Source: Novosphingopyxis baekryungensis DSM 16222 (GTDB lineage: Bacteria > Pseudomonadota > Alphaproteobacteria > Sphingomonadales > Sphingomonadaceae). Taken from it: a DNA stretch of 64,000 bases. The translations under genes were made by a program, and so were the position numbers. How positions within the stretch are numbered: the stretch's first letter is position 1; each line of letters starts with the position of its first letter. The stretch lies in contig NZ_ATUR01000004.1 of assembly GCF_000420305.1 (NCBI RefSeq), positions 372,001 to 436,000 on the forward strand, read 5' to 3'. Under the pieces are notes generated by a model. That model had not been told where the DNA came from. It was given only the letters and a program-made list of their open reading frames with translations, and made no database searches. This document shows positions 1 through 9,099 of this stretch, piece by piece.

Positions 1-1308
1 GTCGCCGCGACCGCTTTGCTGGCGCTCGCTCTGGGCGCGCGCAGCGGCCCGAAAGGCGCGCTGGCCGGGCTGGTTATGGCCTTTTATCTGTCGATATCGC
101 TGGAAGCGCTGCCCTATTTCCTGCTGTTCGGCGGGCTGTTCGCCTTCAGCTACTGGCGCGGCGCAGACGGCTGGCCCATGCTGCGCGGATTCCTTCTCGC
201 CTGCACCTTTGCCACCGTGCTGTCCGTGCCCGCCTCGCGCGGATGGCAGGCCTTGACGGTGAGCTATTGCGACGGTCTGTCGGCACCCTATCTGGGCGCG
301 CTGGTGGCCGGGTCCAGCGCCATGCTGCTCGCCGGGCGCATCATGGGTCATGCCAGCGCGGCACGGCGGCTGATCCTGCTGTCTGTCACGGGACTGGCGG
401 CGCTGGCGGCGTTCCTGCTGGTGGCCCCGCAGTGCAGCCGCGGCCCCTTCGGCCAGCTCGATCCGCTGGTGCATGACTATTGGTATCTGAACGTGAAGGA
501 GGGCCTGCCGCTGACGGCGCAGACCCTGGACATGGCGCTGTACAGCCTAATCCCGACCATTATCGGGCTGATCGGCAGCGCCCTTGCCTGGCGGTCCAGC
601 CGCGGTGCCGCACGGGTTAACTGGTCGCGCCTGCTGACGCTCCAAATCGGGGCCGGGATCATATCCTGCCTGGTGATGCGCGCCATGTACGTGTCGCACG
701 CCTTTGCCGTACCTGGCGTTGCCGTCACGCTGCTCATGATCTGGCATTGGGCCCGGCGGCTGGAACCCGCACCGTTGCGCATCCTTGCGTCGACCGCCGT
801 CGTTCTGGCCCTGCCGCCAGTTCCCATGGCCGCGGTCGCCAAAATGCAGAGCGCACTGGCAGATGAGCCGACCGAGAAGACCGAAATGCGGGTGAGCGCC
901 TGCTTCCGCAGCGCCAATATCGATCGGCTCAATGCCTTGCCCAAGGCCGTGCTGTTCGCACCGATCGACATCGGCCCATCGATTCTGACCGATACCGGAC
1001 ACAGCGTCATCGCCACCGGCCATCATCGCAATCAGGCCGAAATAAAGGCCGTCATGCAGGCCTTTATGGGAGACCCGGCGCTGGCGCGATCGGTCGTGAC
1101 GCAGAGCCGGGCCGATCTGCTGCTCTTCTGCCCCGATACGGCGGAGATGGATGTTTATATCAAGGTGGCCCCGAACGGGCTGGCCGCACGGCTGACCAAG
1201 GGCGACATACCGGCGTGGCTACGCCCGCTCCCCCACCACGGCGCAAGCCCGATCAGGCTGTACCGGATCGATCGCACCGCCCCGTCATTGCCGGGATCGG
1301 GCCGCTAA
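1..1308 (+). CDS. Multi-spanning membrane protein, GT-C-like layout (5' end outside window)
   Basis: The frame is open from base 1, so the gene starts outside the window. The first in-window candidate (TTG at 16) sits inside a hydrophobic segment and is unlikely to be real. About 430 residues are visible. The first 270 or so contain roughly nine hydrophobic helices. The last 130, after ALADEP, are soluble and carry two cysteines (SACF and LLFCPD) and a DxGPxxL...HHRN pattern. This layout resembles the C-terminal extracytoplasmic domain of GT-C-like membrane proteins in Alphaproteobacteria, which use polyprenyl-phosphate sugars. That role is inferred from architecture only. It converges on msrB with eight bases between the stops. 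Confidence 0.75.
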   Translation, partial: VAATALLALALGARSGPKGALAGLVMAFYLSISLEALPYFLLFGGLFAFSYWRGADGWPMLRGFLLACTFATVLSVPASRGWQALTVSYCDGLSAPYLGALVAGSSAMLLAGRIMGHASAARRLILLSVTGLAALAAFLLVAPQCSRGPFGQLDPLVHDYWYLNVKEGLPLTAQTLDMALYSLIPTIIGLIGSALAWRSSRGAARVNWSRLLTLQIGAGIISCLVMRAMYVSHAFAVPGVAVTLLMIWHWARRLEPAPLRILASTAVVLALPPVPMAAVAKMQSALADEPTEKTEMRVSACFRSANIDRLNALPKAVLFAPIDIGPSILTDTGHSVIATGHHRNQAEIKAVMQAFMGDPALARSVVTQSRADLLLFCPDTAEMDVYIKVAPNGLAARLTKGDIPAWLRPLPHHGASPIRLYRIDRTAPSLPGSGR

Positions 1309-1316
1309 CCCAGGGG

Positions 1317-1838
1317 TCAGGCGGGGACGAAGTCCATGGCCGCCCCGTTCATGCAATAGCGCTTGCCGGTCGGCTTGGGGCCGTCGTCAAAGACATGGCC
1401 CAGATGCCCGCCGCAGCGCGCGCAGCTGACTTCGGTACGGGTGAACCCCAGCTTGTTGTCCCGCGACGTCACCACGGCGCTTTTCAGCGGGGCATAGAAG
1501 CTGGGCCAGCCGGTGCCGCTTTCGAACTTGGTCTTGCTGCTGAACAGGCGATGGTCGCAACCTGCGCAGATGAAGGTGCCGGCGCGCTTTTCCTTGTTCA
1601 GCGGGCTGGAATAGGGCCGTTCGGTCCCGTCCTGCCGCAGGATATAATATTCCGGGGCGCTCAGCTGTTTCTTCCACTGCGCATCCGTCTTGGAGACCGG
1701 AAAGCTGCGCGCTTCGGCGGGCGCGGTGCCGCATCCGGCCATTACGATCATGGCGGTTCCGGCAAAGGCCAGGCCGCCCTTGGTCAGCAGGTCCCTGCGG
1801 CTGCTGTCGAAATGGGTGAATTTGGGATCATGGGTCAT
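1317..1838 (-). CDS. msrB: Peptide-methionine (R)-S-oxide reductase, exported
   Basis: The protein reduces methionine-R-sulfoxide in oxidised proteins. Two zinc-type CxxC pairs (CAGC and CARC), the GTGWPSF motif and the catalytic cysteine in RYCMNG are all present, as in full-length MsrB. The N-terminus has a twin-arginine motif (SSRRDLLTKGG), a hydrophobic stretch and a lipobox-like MAGC, so it is probably exported folded by Tat and may be a lipoprotein. I prefer ATG at 1838 (173 residues); a GTG at 1874 would add 12 residues before the signal. An envelope repair role is inferred. No msrA or msrP is next to it. Confidence 0.93.
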   Translation of the reverse strand: MTHDPKFTHFDSSRRDLLTKGGLAFAGTAMIVMAGCGTAPAEARSFPVSKTDAQWKKQLSAPEYYILRQDGTERPYSSPLNKEKRAGTFICAGCDHRLFSSKTKFESGTGWPSFYAPLKSAVVTSRDNKLGFTRTEVSCARCGGHLGHVFDDGPKPTGKRYCMNGAAMDFVPA

Positions 1839-1972
1839 GGAAGGATTACGTCCGAAAAGGAGGGAAAGCTGCACCGCCGCCCGGTGAGGCGCGCGCGGCG
1901 CTGTGCGTAATTCCCGATATTTCAGGCTCTATAACCCAGGCGGTTGAAGCTGCGCTGAACCAGCAAAGCTGC

Positions 1973-3250
1973 TCAATAATGGCTGAGTTCGACCTGCAGC
2001 GATCGATACCCATGGACGAAGCAGGCCGCCACCCGTTCGGGCTCGCTCTGCACATTCACGCGCAGCCGCCGCGCGGCCATTTCTTCCAGCAGGATACGGA
2101 TCTGCAGCTCGGCCAGCCGCGCACCGACGCAGCGGTGGATGCCATAGCCGAAAGCCAGATGCCGCCGCGCATTTTCCCGGTCGACCATCAGCCGGTCGGG
2201 GTCCTCGAAGATGCTCTCGTCGCGATTGGCGGAAAGATACCATAGCGCCATCCGGTCCCCCTTTTCGATGGTGTGGCCGAACAGTTCGGTCGTCTCCATC
2301 GCGGTGCGCTGCATATGCGCCAGCGGTGTCTGCCAGCGCAGGATTTCCTGCACCGTATTGGGGATCAGATCGGGATTACCCTCCAGCTTGGCCCGCTCAT
2401 CCGGGAACTGGCTGAGCCCATAAGCATAGGCGGACATGGAATTGCGGGTGGTGTCGTTCCCGCCCACGATCAGCAGGATGAGATTGCCCATGAAGGTCAT
2501 CTGATCCATGTCGCGCATGTCCGAATGGATCATGCGGCTGAGCAGATCGGGCGCTTCGGGCGCTTCCAGCCGCTCGTTCCAGAGCTTCTGGAAATAGGTG
2601 CCCATTTCATACATGTGCATCAACCGCTCGTCGCGGCCTTCCTTGGTGCGGAACTTCTCCACATCGCCCGCCCAGTCGGACCAGAAGGTCAGCTTGCGGC
2701 GGTCTTCCCATGGAAAATCGAACAGGATGGCAAGCATCTGCGTGGTCAGCTCGATCGAGACTTCATCGACCCAGTCAAACGTCTTGCCAACCGGCAGATT
2801 GTCGAGGATTTCCGACGTGCGGCTGCGGATATTCTCCGTCATCCGCACCATTTCGGAAGGGGTGAAGGCTGGCGCGACCACGCGGCGCTGTTCGGTATGT
2901 TTGGGCCGGTCCATGGCGATGAACATCGGCATCCGGACCTGTTCTTCTTCCGGGATCGCCTGCGCTTCCTTGCCGACCAGCGTGATGCCGCCTTCCTCGG
3001 ATGAAAACAGATCGGGCAGCGCCTCGATATGCTGGATCGGCTTGGCGGTGGTGATGTTCCAGTAATCGCCAAAGTCCGAATCCACGATCTTGTTGATCGG
3101 TGCCTGCGCGCGCATCTCCTTGAAGATGGGCTGCCAGCGGTCTTCGGCATAAATCTCCGCGCGGCTCACATCCCAGTCATGCGGGGCTCTGTGCACCTGC
3201 GTTTCCTTGGGCGCATTTTCGGCATCGGTGGTTTTGAAAGCGGTGGCCAT
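1973..3250 (-). CDS. Cytochrome P450, CYP153-like
   Basis: This 425-residue soluble class I P450 has the I-helix GGNDTT motif, the ExxR helix (EILR) and the heme-binding loop FGYGIHRC with its cysteine ligand at residue 374. The phrases GNLILLIVGGNDTTRNSM and HRCVGARLAELQIRIL strongly recall the CYP153 group, whose known members hydroxylate terminal carbons of alkanes and fatty acids; related families such as CYP108 cannot be excluded. An AGGAG lies eight bases before ATG 3250. No ferredoxin or ferredoxin reductase, the usual redox partners, is adjacent, so electrons must come from elsewhere. The ABC exporter upstream on the same strand may belong to the same physiology, but the gap of 168 bases suggests its own promoter. 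Confidence 0.88.
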   Translation of the reverse strand: MATAFKTTDAENAPKETQVHRAPHDWDVSRAEIYAEDRWQPIFKEMRAQAPINKIVDSDFGDYWNITTAKPIQHIEALPDLFSSEEGGITLVGKEAQAIPEEEQVRMPMFIAMDRPKHTEQRRVVAPAFTPSEMVRMTENIRSRTSEILDNLPVGKTFDWVDEVSIELTTQMLAILFDFPWEDRRKLTFWSDWAGDVEKFRTKEGRDERLMHMYEMGTYFQKLWNERLEAPEAPDLLSRMIHSDMRDMDQMTFMGNLILLIVGGNDTTRNSMSAYAYGLSQFPDERAKLEGNPDLIPNTVQEILRWQTPLAHMQRTAMETTELFGHTIEKGDRMALWYLSANRDESIFEDPDRLMVDRENARRHLAFGYGIHRCVGARLAELQIRILLEEMAARRLRVNVQSEPERVAACFVHGYRSLQVELSHY

Positions 3251-3319
3251 GGCTCTTCTCCTATCCGGCGACCGGATCGTGCCTGGCCGCTCTGATTAGC
3301 GCGGGCAGCTTCGCATTAC

Positions 3320-3334
3320 TGACCTGAATGTCAA
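3320..3334 (-). promoter_or_regulatory. Possible promoter/operator upstream of the P450
   Basis: Reading the minus strand, a perfect TTGACA hexamer (3329-3334) lies about 80 bases before the P450 start and overlaps the inverted repeat TGAC-N6-GTCA. No good -10 box was found at 16-18 bases, so this is only a candidate promoter or a regulator half-site pair. Confidence 0.25.
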
Positions 3335-3418
3335 TAGCGTTGCGATCAGCTACCTATTCCCGCGCGCCCACACGGTCTGACGGCCTGCGCCCTTGCAACC
3401 AGGCGATCAGGCAGGCGA

Positions 3419-4639
3419 TCAGGCCGTTTTTCTGCGCCCGAACAGCGCCTTCAGGCCACCGCCGCTGCCACCTGATTTCATGACATTGCGGCGGAACATC
3501 ATCGCGCTGATCCGCACGACCAGAAGCGCGAACAGGCCCTGCCCGAGCAACGCCACGAAATGCGGCCAGATTTCGGGCACCTGCGCCGCCCGCGCCAGCA
3601 TGGCGAATGGGGAGGTGAAGGGCACGATGCAGGCCACGATCTCGATCGGCTGACCGATCTTGCTGACGGTGTAAAAGGCAAAACCGAAGACGAACATCTG
3701 CAGCATGGTCACCGGCATGGAGAGCGTCTGCACTTCGCGCACGGTGGAGGCCATGGCGCCGATGCCCAGAAACAGCGAGCCGAGGATGAGATAGGCCATC
3801 GCGAAATACAAGACGCCGAGCAGCATGAACAGCGGCCAGCCGACCGCCGGCACGGGCAGGTTCGGCAGGCCCGGCCCCCATATCTGCAGCGCCGCCATGC
3901 CCGCCGCGCCCCACACCATGATACCGACGATCGCCATCGCCAGCATGGCCAGCAGCTTGCCGATAAACACCGAATCGATCGGCACCGCCGCAGCCAGGAT
4001 TTCGATGATCTTGTTGGATTTCTCCTCGACCAGATTGGACAGCACCATGCCGGCCAGCAGCATGACGAGCAAGAACAGCAGCGCCTGCCCCGCCTGCCCC
4101 GTCAGCAATTGCGCGCGCTGCTCTCCGCCCGCGCTGGAATCGACCGGATCGAGCCGGATGGGCTGCAACCGATCGGTGCCGCTGCGCGCCTGGCTGATCA
4201 GCAGCGCCAGTTCCGGCCCGATATCCTCGGCCTCTGCGCTGGTGGCGGTCAGCACCGGCTGATCGAAACTGCCGCTGAGCACCGCGGCCAGCTTGCCCTT
4301 GCTGCCATCGTCCAGCGCCTTGGCCGCTTCGAGCACCTGTTTGGGCGTGCCTTCGTCCGGCTGCAGCTGACGCAATTCAGGATAGCGGCGGTCGCCGAGC
4401 ACGGTTGCCAGGCGCGTGCGCGTCTGGATCAACGCCTGCGCCTCCTCTGCCGGAATGGAGATGCCGACCACGTCCCCGCCTATGTCATCGGCAATGGATT
4501 CGCCCAATGATCCGAACAGGATGCCGGCGCCCAGCGGGAACAGGGGGCCCAGCAAGAACATCAGAAAGGCCTTGGACAGCACCACGGCGGTAAAATCACG
4601 GCGTCCGATGACCCAGGCCGCGCGGATCGTCTCGTTCAT
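3419..4639 (-). CDS. ABC-2 type exporter permease (NatB-like)
   Basis: The 406-residue membrane subunit has one N-terminal helix (about residues 18-45), a long extracytoplasmic loop to about residue 190, and then five or more helices in the C-terminal half. This is the ABC-2 layout of NatB-type permeases. The sequence LLAGMVLSNLVEEKSNKIIEIL, followed by helices, matches the family's coupling-helix region. It overlaps the ATPase gene upstream by four bases (ATGA), so the two are translated together and should form one transporter. Substrate is unknown; NatAB-type pumps move sodium, drugs or lipids. The C-terminus ends in a basic tail (KALFGRRKTA). Confidence 0.88.
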   Translation of the reverse strand: MNETIRAAWVIGRRDFTAVVLSKAFLMFLLGPLFPLGAGILFGSLGESIADDIGGDVVGISIPAEEAQALIQTRTRLATVLGDRRYPELRQLQPDEGTPKQVLEAAKALDDGSKGKLAAVLSGSFDQPVLTATSAEAEDIGPELALLISQARSGTDRLQPIRLDPVDSSAGGEQRAQLLTGQAGQALLFLLVMLLAGMVLSNLVEEKSNKIIEILAAAVPIDSVFIGKLLAMLAMAIVGIMVWGAAGMAALQIWGPGLPNLPVPAVGWPLFMLLGVLYFAMAYLILGSLFLGIGAMASTVREVQTLSMPVTMLQMFVFGFAFYTVSKIGQPIEIVACIVPFTSPFAMLARAAQVPEIWPHFVALLGQGLFALLVVRISAMMFRRNVMKSGGSGGGLKALFGRRKTA

Positions 4640-5577
4640 GGCTTGGCTCCTTCGGCCTGCGCGCGTTCCATTTCGGCCGCGGCCGCTTCCCCGGCAATCG
4701 ACACAAATGCATCATGCAGGCCCGGTCGTTCGATCGACAGCGAGCGGATGCCCGCCTTGCCCTCGATCAGCGCATTGAGCAGCGGCTCCGGCCCCCCGTC
4801 CGGCAAGGTGAAATGCCACCAATGGCCTTCCCGCTGCGTGCCGGGCGGCAAGGCCGCGCACCAGGGGCCGTCCAGCGCGCTCGTTTCCAGATGCACCTGC
4901 GGACGCAGCCGGTCGCGCGCCGCCTCCACGCTGCCGTCGAAGCGCACCTTGCCGCCCGCCACAATCGCCACATTTTCACACAAACGCTCGGCATGGGCGA
5001 TGACATGGGTGGAAAAAATCACCGTAGCGCCGGCCTCTGCCTGATCGCGGATCAGCCGCTCCAGCTTGCCCTGGTTGATGGCGTCCAGGCCGGAAAAAGG
5101 CTCGTCCAGCACGATCAGCCGCGGGCGATGCACGATGGTGCCGAGCAGCTGCACCGTCTGCGCCATGCCCTTGCTGAGTTCGCGGATTTTCTTGTCGATG
5201 GCATGGCCCAGCCCGGCCTCCTCCATCAGCACCCGGCCACGCTTGCGGCCTTCTTCCAGCGGCAAATGGCGCAGGGCCCCCATGAAGGCGATGGTCTCGA
5301 CCGCCTTCATCGATTGATACAGCCCGCGCTCTTCGGGCAGATAGCCGACCTCATGCGCGCGTTTGAGCGGCTTTTCGCTGCCCAGCAGCGTGCGGCTGCC
5401 TTCATCGGGATCGATAATGCCGAGCAGCATGCGCAAAAGCGTGGTCTTGCCCGCGCCATTGGGGCCGAGCATGCCGGTGATGCTGCCCTCCGGCACGCGC
5501 AGATCGACCCCGTCGACCGCCGTCGTCCCGCCGAACCGTTTGATCAGTCCGCGCGCCTCGATGGCATATGGCCCCAT
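4636..5577 (-). CDS. ABC transporter ATP-binding protein (NatA-like)
   Basis: A 313-residue ATPase with Walker A (GPNGAGKTT), signature region (ELSKGMAQ, a variant of LSGGQ as in many export ATPases), Walker B (LIVLDEP) and the switch histidine (STHV). About 90 extra C-terminal residues form the accessory domain common in NatA-type exporters. I choose ATG 5577, which has GGGGAG eight bases upstream, over GTG 5592, which overlaps that site. It is the first gene of a two-gene operon with the permease and diverges from queG; about 73 bases between them must hold both promoters. Confidence 0.92.
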   Translation of the reverse strand: MGPYAIEARGLIKRFGGTTAVDGVDLRVPEGSITGMLGPNGAGKTTLLRMLLGIIDPDEGSRTLLGSEKPLKRAHEVGYLPEERGLYQSMKAVETIAFMGALRHLPLEEGRKRGRVLMEEAGLGHAIDKKIRELSKGMAQTVQLLGTIVHRPRLIVLDEPFSGLDAINQGKLERLIRDQAEAGATVIFSTHVIAHAERLCENVAIVAGGKVRFDGSVEAARDRLRPQVHLETSALDGPWCAALPPGTQREGHWWHFTLPDGGPEPLLNALIEGKAGIRSLSIERPGLHDAFVSIAGEAAAAEMERAQAEGAKP

Positions 5578-5650
5578 GCTCTCACTCCCCACGCAGCAAC
5601 TCCTGCCATACGGCCTTAGCCTTTATCCTGCGCTGTGCTAGCGGGGTGTG

Positions 5651-6829
5651 ATGAACGCGCGCAAGCTTTCGATGGAGGATGAGATCAAGGCCCGCGCCGC
5701 TGCGGAAGGCTTTGCCGCTTGCGGCATGGCCCCGGCCACGCTGGCGCCGGAAACCGGCAAGAGGCTGCAACGCTGGCTGGCCGATGGGCGGCATGGCGAC
5801 ATGATCTGGATGGAGGGCCGCGCCGACCAGCGTGCGCAGCCGACCACGCTCTGGCCCGAGGTGCAATCGGTCATCATGCTGGCGATGAGCTATGCGCCGG
5901 GCGACGATCTGTCCGCCTATGACCCCGCCGCCAACCCCGATGCGGCGGCCCATGGCCGCATTTCGGTCTATGCGCGCGGCAGGGATTATCACGATGTCGT
6001 GAAATCGGCGCTCAAGCGCCTGGCACGCTGGCTGGTCGAAGAGAGCGGAGACGCGGTGAAGGTGTTCGTCGATACCGCGCCGGTGATGGAAAAACCGCTG
6101 GCCGAAGCGGCGGGGATCGGCTGGCAGGGCAAGCATACGAACCTGCTCAGCCGGGATCTGGGCAACTGGTTCTTTCTGGGCGCGATCTACACCACCGCCG
6201 CGCTGGCACCCGATGCGCCGGGCACCGGGCGGTGCGGCAGTTGCGATGCCTGCCAGCGCGCCTGCCCCACCGATGCCTTCCCCGCGCCCTATCAGCTGGA
6301 CGCGCGGCGCTGCATCAGCTTCCTGACGATCGAGAACAAGGGGCCGATCCCGCGCGCGCTGCGGCCCGGCATTGGCAATCATATCTATGGCTGCGACGAT
6401 TGCCTGGCCGCCTGCCCCTGGAACAAATTTGCGCTGGCCGGGGCAGCGAACAAGGCGTTTCTGCCGCGCGCCGAGCTGGTCGCTCCGCCGCTGGCGGACC
6501 TTCTGGCGCTGTCCGATGCCGATTTCCGCACCGTCTTCGCCGGATCGCCGATCAAACGATCAGGCCGCATCCGCATGGTGCGCAACGCCGCCGTGGCGGC
6601 GGGCAATAGCGCAGACCGGACGCTCATCGCATCGCTGCTGCCGCTGCTGGACGATGGGGCCCCGGTGGTGCGCGGCGCCGCGATCTGGGCTCTGGAACAG
6701 CTCGATCCGGGCCTATTTGCCGAAGAACGGGCACGGCGTATCGCCACCGAGCCCGACGCGGGCGTGCGCTGCGAATGGGACGGTCAGTGCCCAAGCGACC
6801 ATCGCCCGGTGCCCGAACAGGCCATGTGA
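5651..6829 (+). CDS. queG: Epoxyqueuosine reductase
   Basis: QueG performs the last step of queuosine synthesis, reducing epoxyqueuosine to queuosine in tRNAs with GUN anticodons, using cobalamin and two 4Fe-4S clusters. The 392-residue protein shows both ferredoxin-like cysteine sets (CGSCDACQRACP and CDDCLAACPWN) and the conserved GKHTNLL segment. The C-terminal 80 residues look like a short HEAT-like extension (RIMVRNAAVAAG type helices). A GTG directly precedes ATG 5651; the ATG is preferred. A queuosine-precursor transporter also lies in this window at 21.5 kb, suggesting that the cell depends on the queuosine route. Confidence 0.95.
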   Translation: MNARKLSMEDEIKARAAAEGFAACGMAPATLAPETGKRLQRWLADGRHGDMIWMEGRADQRAQPTTLWPEVQSVIMLAMSYAPGDDLSAYDPAANPDAAAHGRISVYARGRDYHDVVKSALKRLARWLVEESGDAVKVFVDTAPVMEKPLAEAAGIGWQGKHTNLLSRDLGNWFFLGAIYTTAALAPDAPGTGRCGSCDACQRACPTDAFPAPYQLDARRCISFLTIENKGPIPRALRPGIGNHIYGCDDCLAACPWNKFALAGAANKAFLPRAELVAPPLADLLALSDADFRTVFAGSPIKRSGRIRMVRNAAVAAGNSADRTLIASLLPLLDDGAPVVRGAAIWALEQLDPGLFAEERARRIATEPDAGVRCEWDGQCPSDHRPVPEQAM

Positions 6830-6866
6830 GCGGCTGTGCGGATGCACGGGCCCGCCCGTCAGCGCC

Positions 6867-7250
6867 CTATTTCTTCTGCAGCGCGGCCACGCAGGCGGCG
6901 CGGTCCACCGCCGCCCCGTCACGCCGCCGCGCATCGACATGGGCCACCAGTTCGCGGCCGGACCGGTCCGGATAGAGATAGGCGTCCAGAATGCAGGGCG
7001 CGCCGGTAAACTGCAATTTGCGCCCCACCGGTTCGATCACATTGAGCCGGGGCTCGCCGAACATCTGCCGCAGCCGGGCCTCATCCTTGCCGAGCACCGC
7101 TTCCAACCCGCGCCTGTCGCCAATGGCGTTGGCCGATCCGGTGCCCGGCACCGCCACCGGGCTGCCGCCGGTGGCTGGCGGCACAGTGGCGCAGCTCGCC
7201 ATGGCCAGAAGGCCCGCTGCTGCCAATGCCGATCTTGCTGCCCACATCAT
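6867..7250 (-). CDS. Small putative lipoprotein of unknown function
   Basis: A 127-residue protein with an N-terminal signal and lipobox (LLAMASC), then a Pro/Gly/Ala-rich linker and a compact domain of about 80 residues with one further cysteine pair (GAPCILD and RAACVAAL). The segment LRQMFGEPRL is reminiscent of BamE/SmpA-like domains, where a small domain binds outer-membrane partners, but the match is weak. Its start ATG (7250) overlaps the stop of the EI24 gene upstream by ATGA, so the two are one operon. It is too short to stand out in a simple open-frame scan because the frame stays open far upstream. Confidence 0.75.
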   Translation of the reverse strand: MMWAARSALAAAGLLAMASCATVPPATGGSPVAVPGTGSANAIGDRRGLEAVLGKDEARLRQMFGEPRLNVIEPVGRKLQFTGAPCILDAYLYPDRSGRELVAHVDARRRDGAAVDRAACVAALQKK

Positions 7251-7942
7251 GCCGTCACCATCCTGCCAGAACGCGGCCCGTGGATCATGTGCGTGGCCGC
7301 CGCCGCCGCGATAACCGGGGCGATCAGATTGAGAAAGGGAATGCCGAGCGCCACCGTTGCGCCAAGGCCCAGCACGAAGCGCGGCACCGGCGCAATCCGT
7401 TCGGGCAGATGGTCCGGATCGGCATCGTGGCGCACCAACACCATCTGCTGCAGATCCTTGCCCACCAGCAGACCGTTGACGATCAGGAACACCATCGGCG
7501 CGCCGACCGCGGTAAACAGCAGCACGAAGTAGAGCGGCAGCGCGAGCAGATTGTAGAGCAAGGCCCGCCGTGCCGACCGCAGACCGATGCCGAGCCCGCG
7601 CATCGTGGACGGCGGCACCGCGTTGGCGGCCCTTGCCGGATAATGACGCCGTTCCACCGCCGCCACGACATCTTCCGCAAACAGCCCGATCACCGCCAGC
7701 GCCACCATGCGGAACAGCACCAGCCCGGCAAACACCGCCAGCAGCAGCGCGCCGATGGCAGCGACGACCCCGGTCGATGCGTTCGTCCAGCCGATCCGGT
7801 CCAGCAGCCAGCCGAAGCCGTAATAGGCCCCGGCACCGAGGATGCCGAAGATCAGCAGCGTGAGTGCCACGCTTTTGGCGAGCACCGCCAAGATGGCACG
7901 GTCGCCAAGCTGGCGGATGGACAGGGCAAGGGCGCGCAGCAT
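7247..7942 (-). CDS. EI24/CysZ-like membrane protein
   Basis: A 231-residue protein with four to six hydrophobic helices in the pattern of the EI24 family, which includes the sulfate permease CysZ. The paired helices (about residues 25-55, 65-90, 135-175 and 195-220) and the RSARRALLYNLLALPLYF segment fit the family. A transport role for sulfate is possible but unproven, since many EI24 proteins have no known substrate and no cys genes are nearby. It is the first gene of a two-gene operon with the small lipoprotein and diverges from the PfkB kinase. Confidence 0.8.
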   Translation of the reverse strand: MLRALALSIRQLGDRAILAVLAKSVALTLLIFGILGAGAYYGFGWLLDRIGWTNASTGVVAAIGALLLAVFAGLVLFRMVALAVIGLFAEDVVAAVERRHYPARAANAVPPSTMRGLGIGLRSARRALLYNLLALPLYFVLLFTAVGAPMVFLIVNGLLVGKDLQQMVLVRHDADPDHLPERIAPVPRFVLGLGATVALGIPFLNLIAPVIAAAAATHMIHGPRSGRMVTA

Positions 7943-8047
7943 GATGTGCCTTCATGCGGCAGGGCGGCCCATATGGTCAATCGCCCTTGATGCGCAGGCC
8001 CAGCCGCCCTAGGCCGCGCGGCAAGCTTTTGCGCCCCGGAGATTTTC

Positions 8048-9037
8048 ATGACCCAGACCCGTTACGATGTCCTAGCCATCGGCAATGCCATCGTCGACGT
8101 GCTCGCCAGCACGACCGACGATTTCATCACCGAAGAGAACCTGACCAAGGGCGGCATGGCCCTGATCGATGCCGATCGTGCCGTCTCGCTCTACGACAAG
8201 ATGGGATCGGGACAGGAAATCAGCGGCGGCGCGGCGGCCAATACCCTGGCCGGTCTCGCGATGCTCGGCGCGAAATGCCAGTTCATCGGGCAGGTCGCCA
8301 AGGATCAGCTGGGCGAGGTCTATGCCCATGATCTGCGCGCGGTGGGCGTCGATTTCACGCAGGCCCCGCGCGATGCCGAACCGCCCACGGGCCGCTGCCT
8401 CATCCTGGTCAGCCCGGACGGCGAGCGCACGATGAACACCTTTCTCGGCGCATCGCATTTCCTGCCGGCCGAGGCGATCGATCAGGACGCCATCGCCAAT
8501 GCAAGGCTGGTGTTTCTGGAAGGCTATATGTGGGATCCGCCAGAGCCGCGCGCCGCGATGCGCCGGGCGCTGGAAATCGCCCGTCAGTCGGACACGCAGG
8601 TCGCCTTCAGCACCTGCGCCGATTTCTGTGTGCACACGCACCGCAAGGATTTCCGCAAGCTGATCGACGACGGGCTGATCGACATTCTCTTCGCCAATGA
8701 GGAAGAGGCCGGGATTCTGGAAGACAGCGATCCGGCCAGCGCCATCGAGACGCTGGGCAAGGACGTGCCGCTGCTGGTCGTCACCCGCGGTCCCCAGGGC
8801 GCCATCGCCATCAAGGACGGCGAGCGGTTCGAAACCACGGCATTGCCGACCACGGTGGTCGATACGACCGGGGCGGGCGATCTGTTCGCGGCCGGCTTCC
8901 TGTCCGGGCATCTGCAGGGCGAAAGCGTGACCCGTTGCCTGGAAATGGGCGCGGTCGCCGCGGCAGAGGTCGTCTCGCATTTCGGTGCGCGGCCGGAGCA
9001 GGATCTGAAAAAGCTGATGGCCGAAAAGCTGGGCTGA
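8048..9037 (+). CDS. Adenosine kinase-like PfkB sugar kinase
   Basis: A 329-residue ribokinase/PfkB-fold kinase. The N-terminus (GNAIVDV), the glycine pair SGGAAANTLAG around residue 60 and the ATP/anion-hole motif DTTGAGD at residues 272-278 with the catalytic aspartate at 278 are all intact. The FxGQVAKDQLG and NEEEAGIL phrases match the alphaproteobacterial group usually annotated as adenosine kinase, which recycles adenosine to AMP. Other nucleoside or sugar substrates remain possible. It stands alone between a divergent operon and a convergent flippase gene, with a strong hairpin after its stop. Confidence 0.88.
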   Translation: MTQTRYDVLAIGNAIVDVLASTTDDFITEENLTKGGMALIDADRAVSLYDKMGSGQEISGGAAANTLAGLAMLGAKCQFIGQVAKDQLGEVYAHDLRAVGVDFTQAPRDAEPPTGRCLILVSPDGERTMNTFLGASHFLPAEAIDQDAIANARLVFLEGYMWDPPEPRAAMRRALEIARQSDTQVAFSTCADFCVHTHRKDFRKLIDDGLIDILFANEEEAGILEDSDPASAIETLGKDVPLLVVTRGPQGAIAIKDGERFETTALPTTVVDTTGAGDLFAAGFLSGHLQGESVTRCLEMGAVAAAEVVSHFGARPEQDLKKLMAEKLG

Positions 9038-9063
9038 CGGGCCCGGCCGTCCTGTCGAAACGA

Positions 9064-9099
9064 TAGGCCCGCCCCGGCATAGCGCTCGGGGCGGGCCTA
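9064..9099. terminator. Bidirectional hairpin between convergent genes
   Basis: A perfect 13-base-pair stem (9064-9076 with 9087-9099) around a ten-base loop lies between the PfkB kinase stop (9037, plus strand) and the flippase stop (9097, minus strand), and includes the flippase stop codon. There is no long T run on either side, so termination in both directions is inferred from stem strength and position. Confidence 0.6.
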
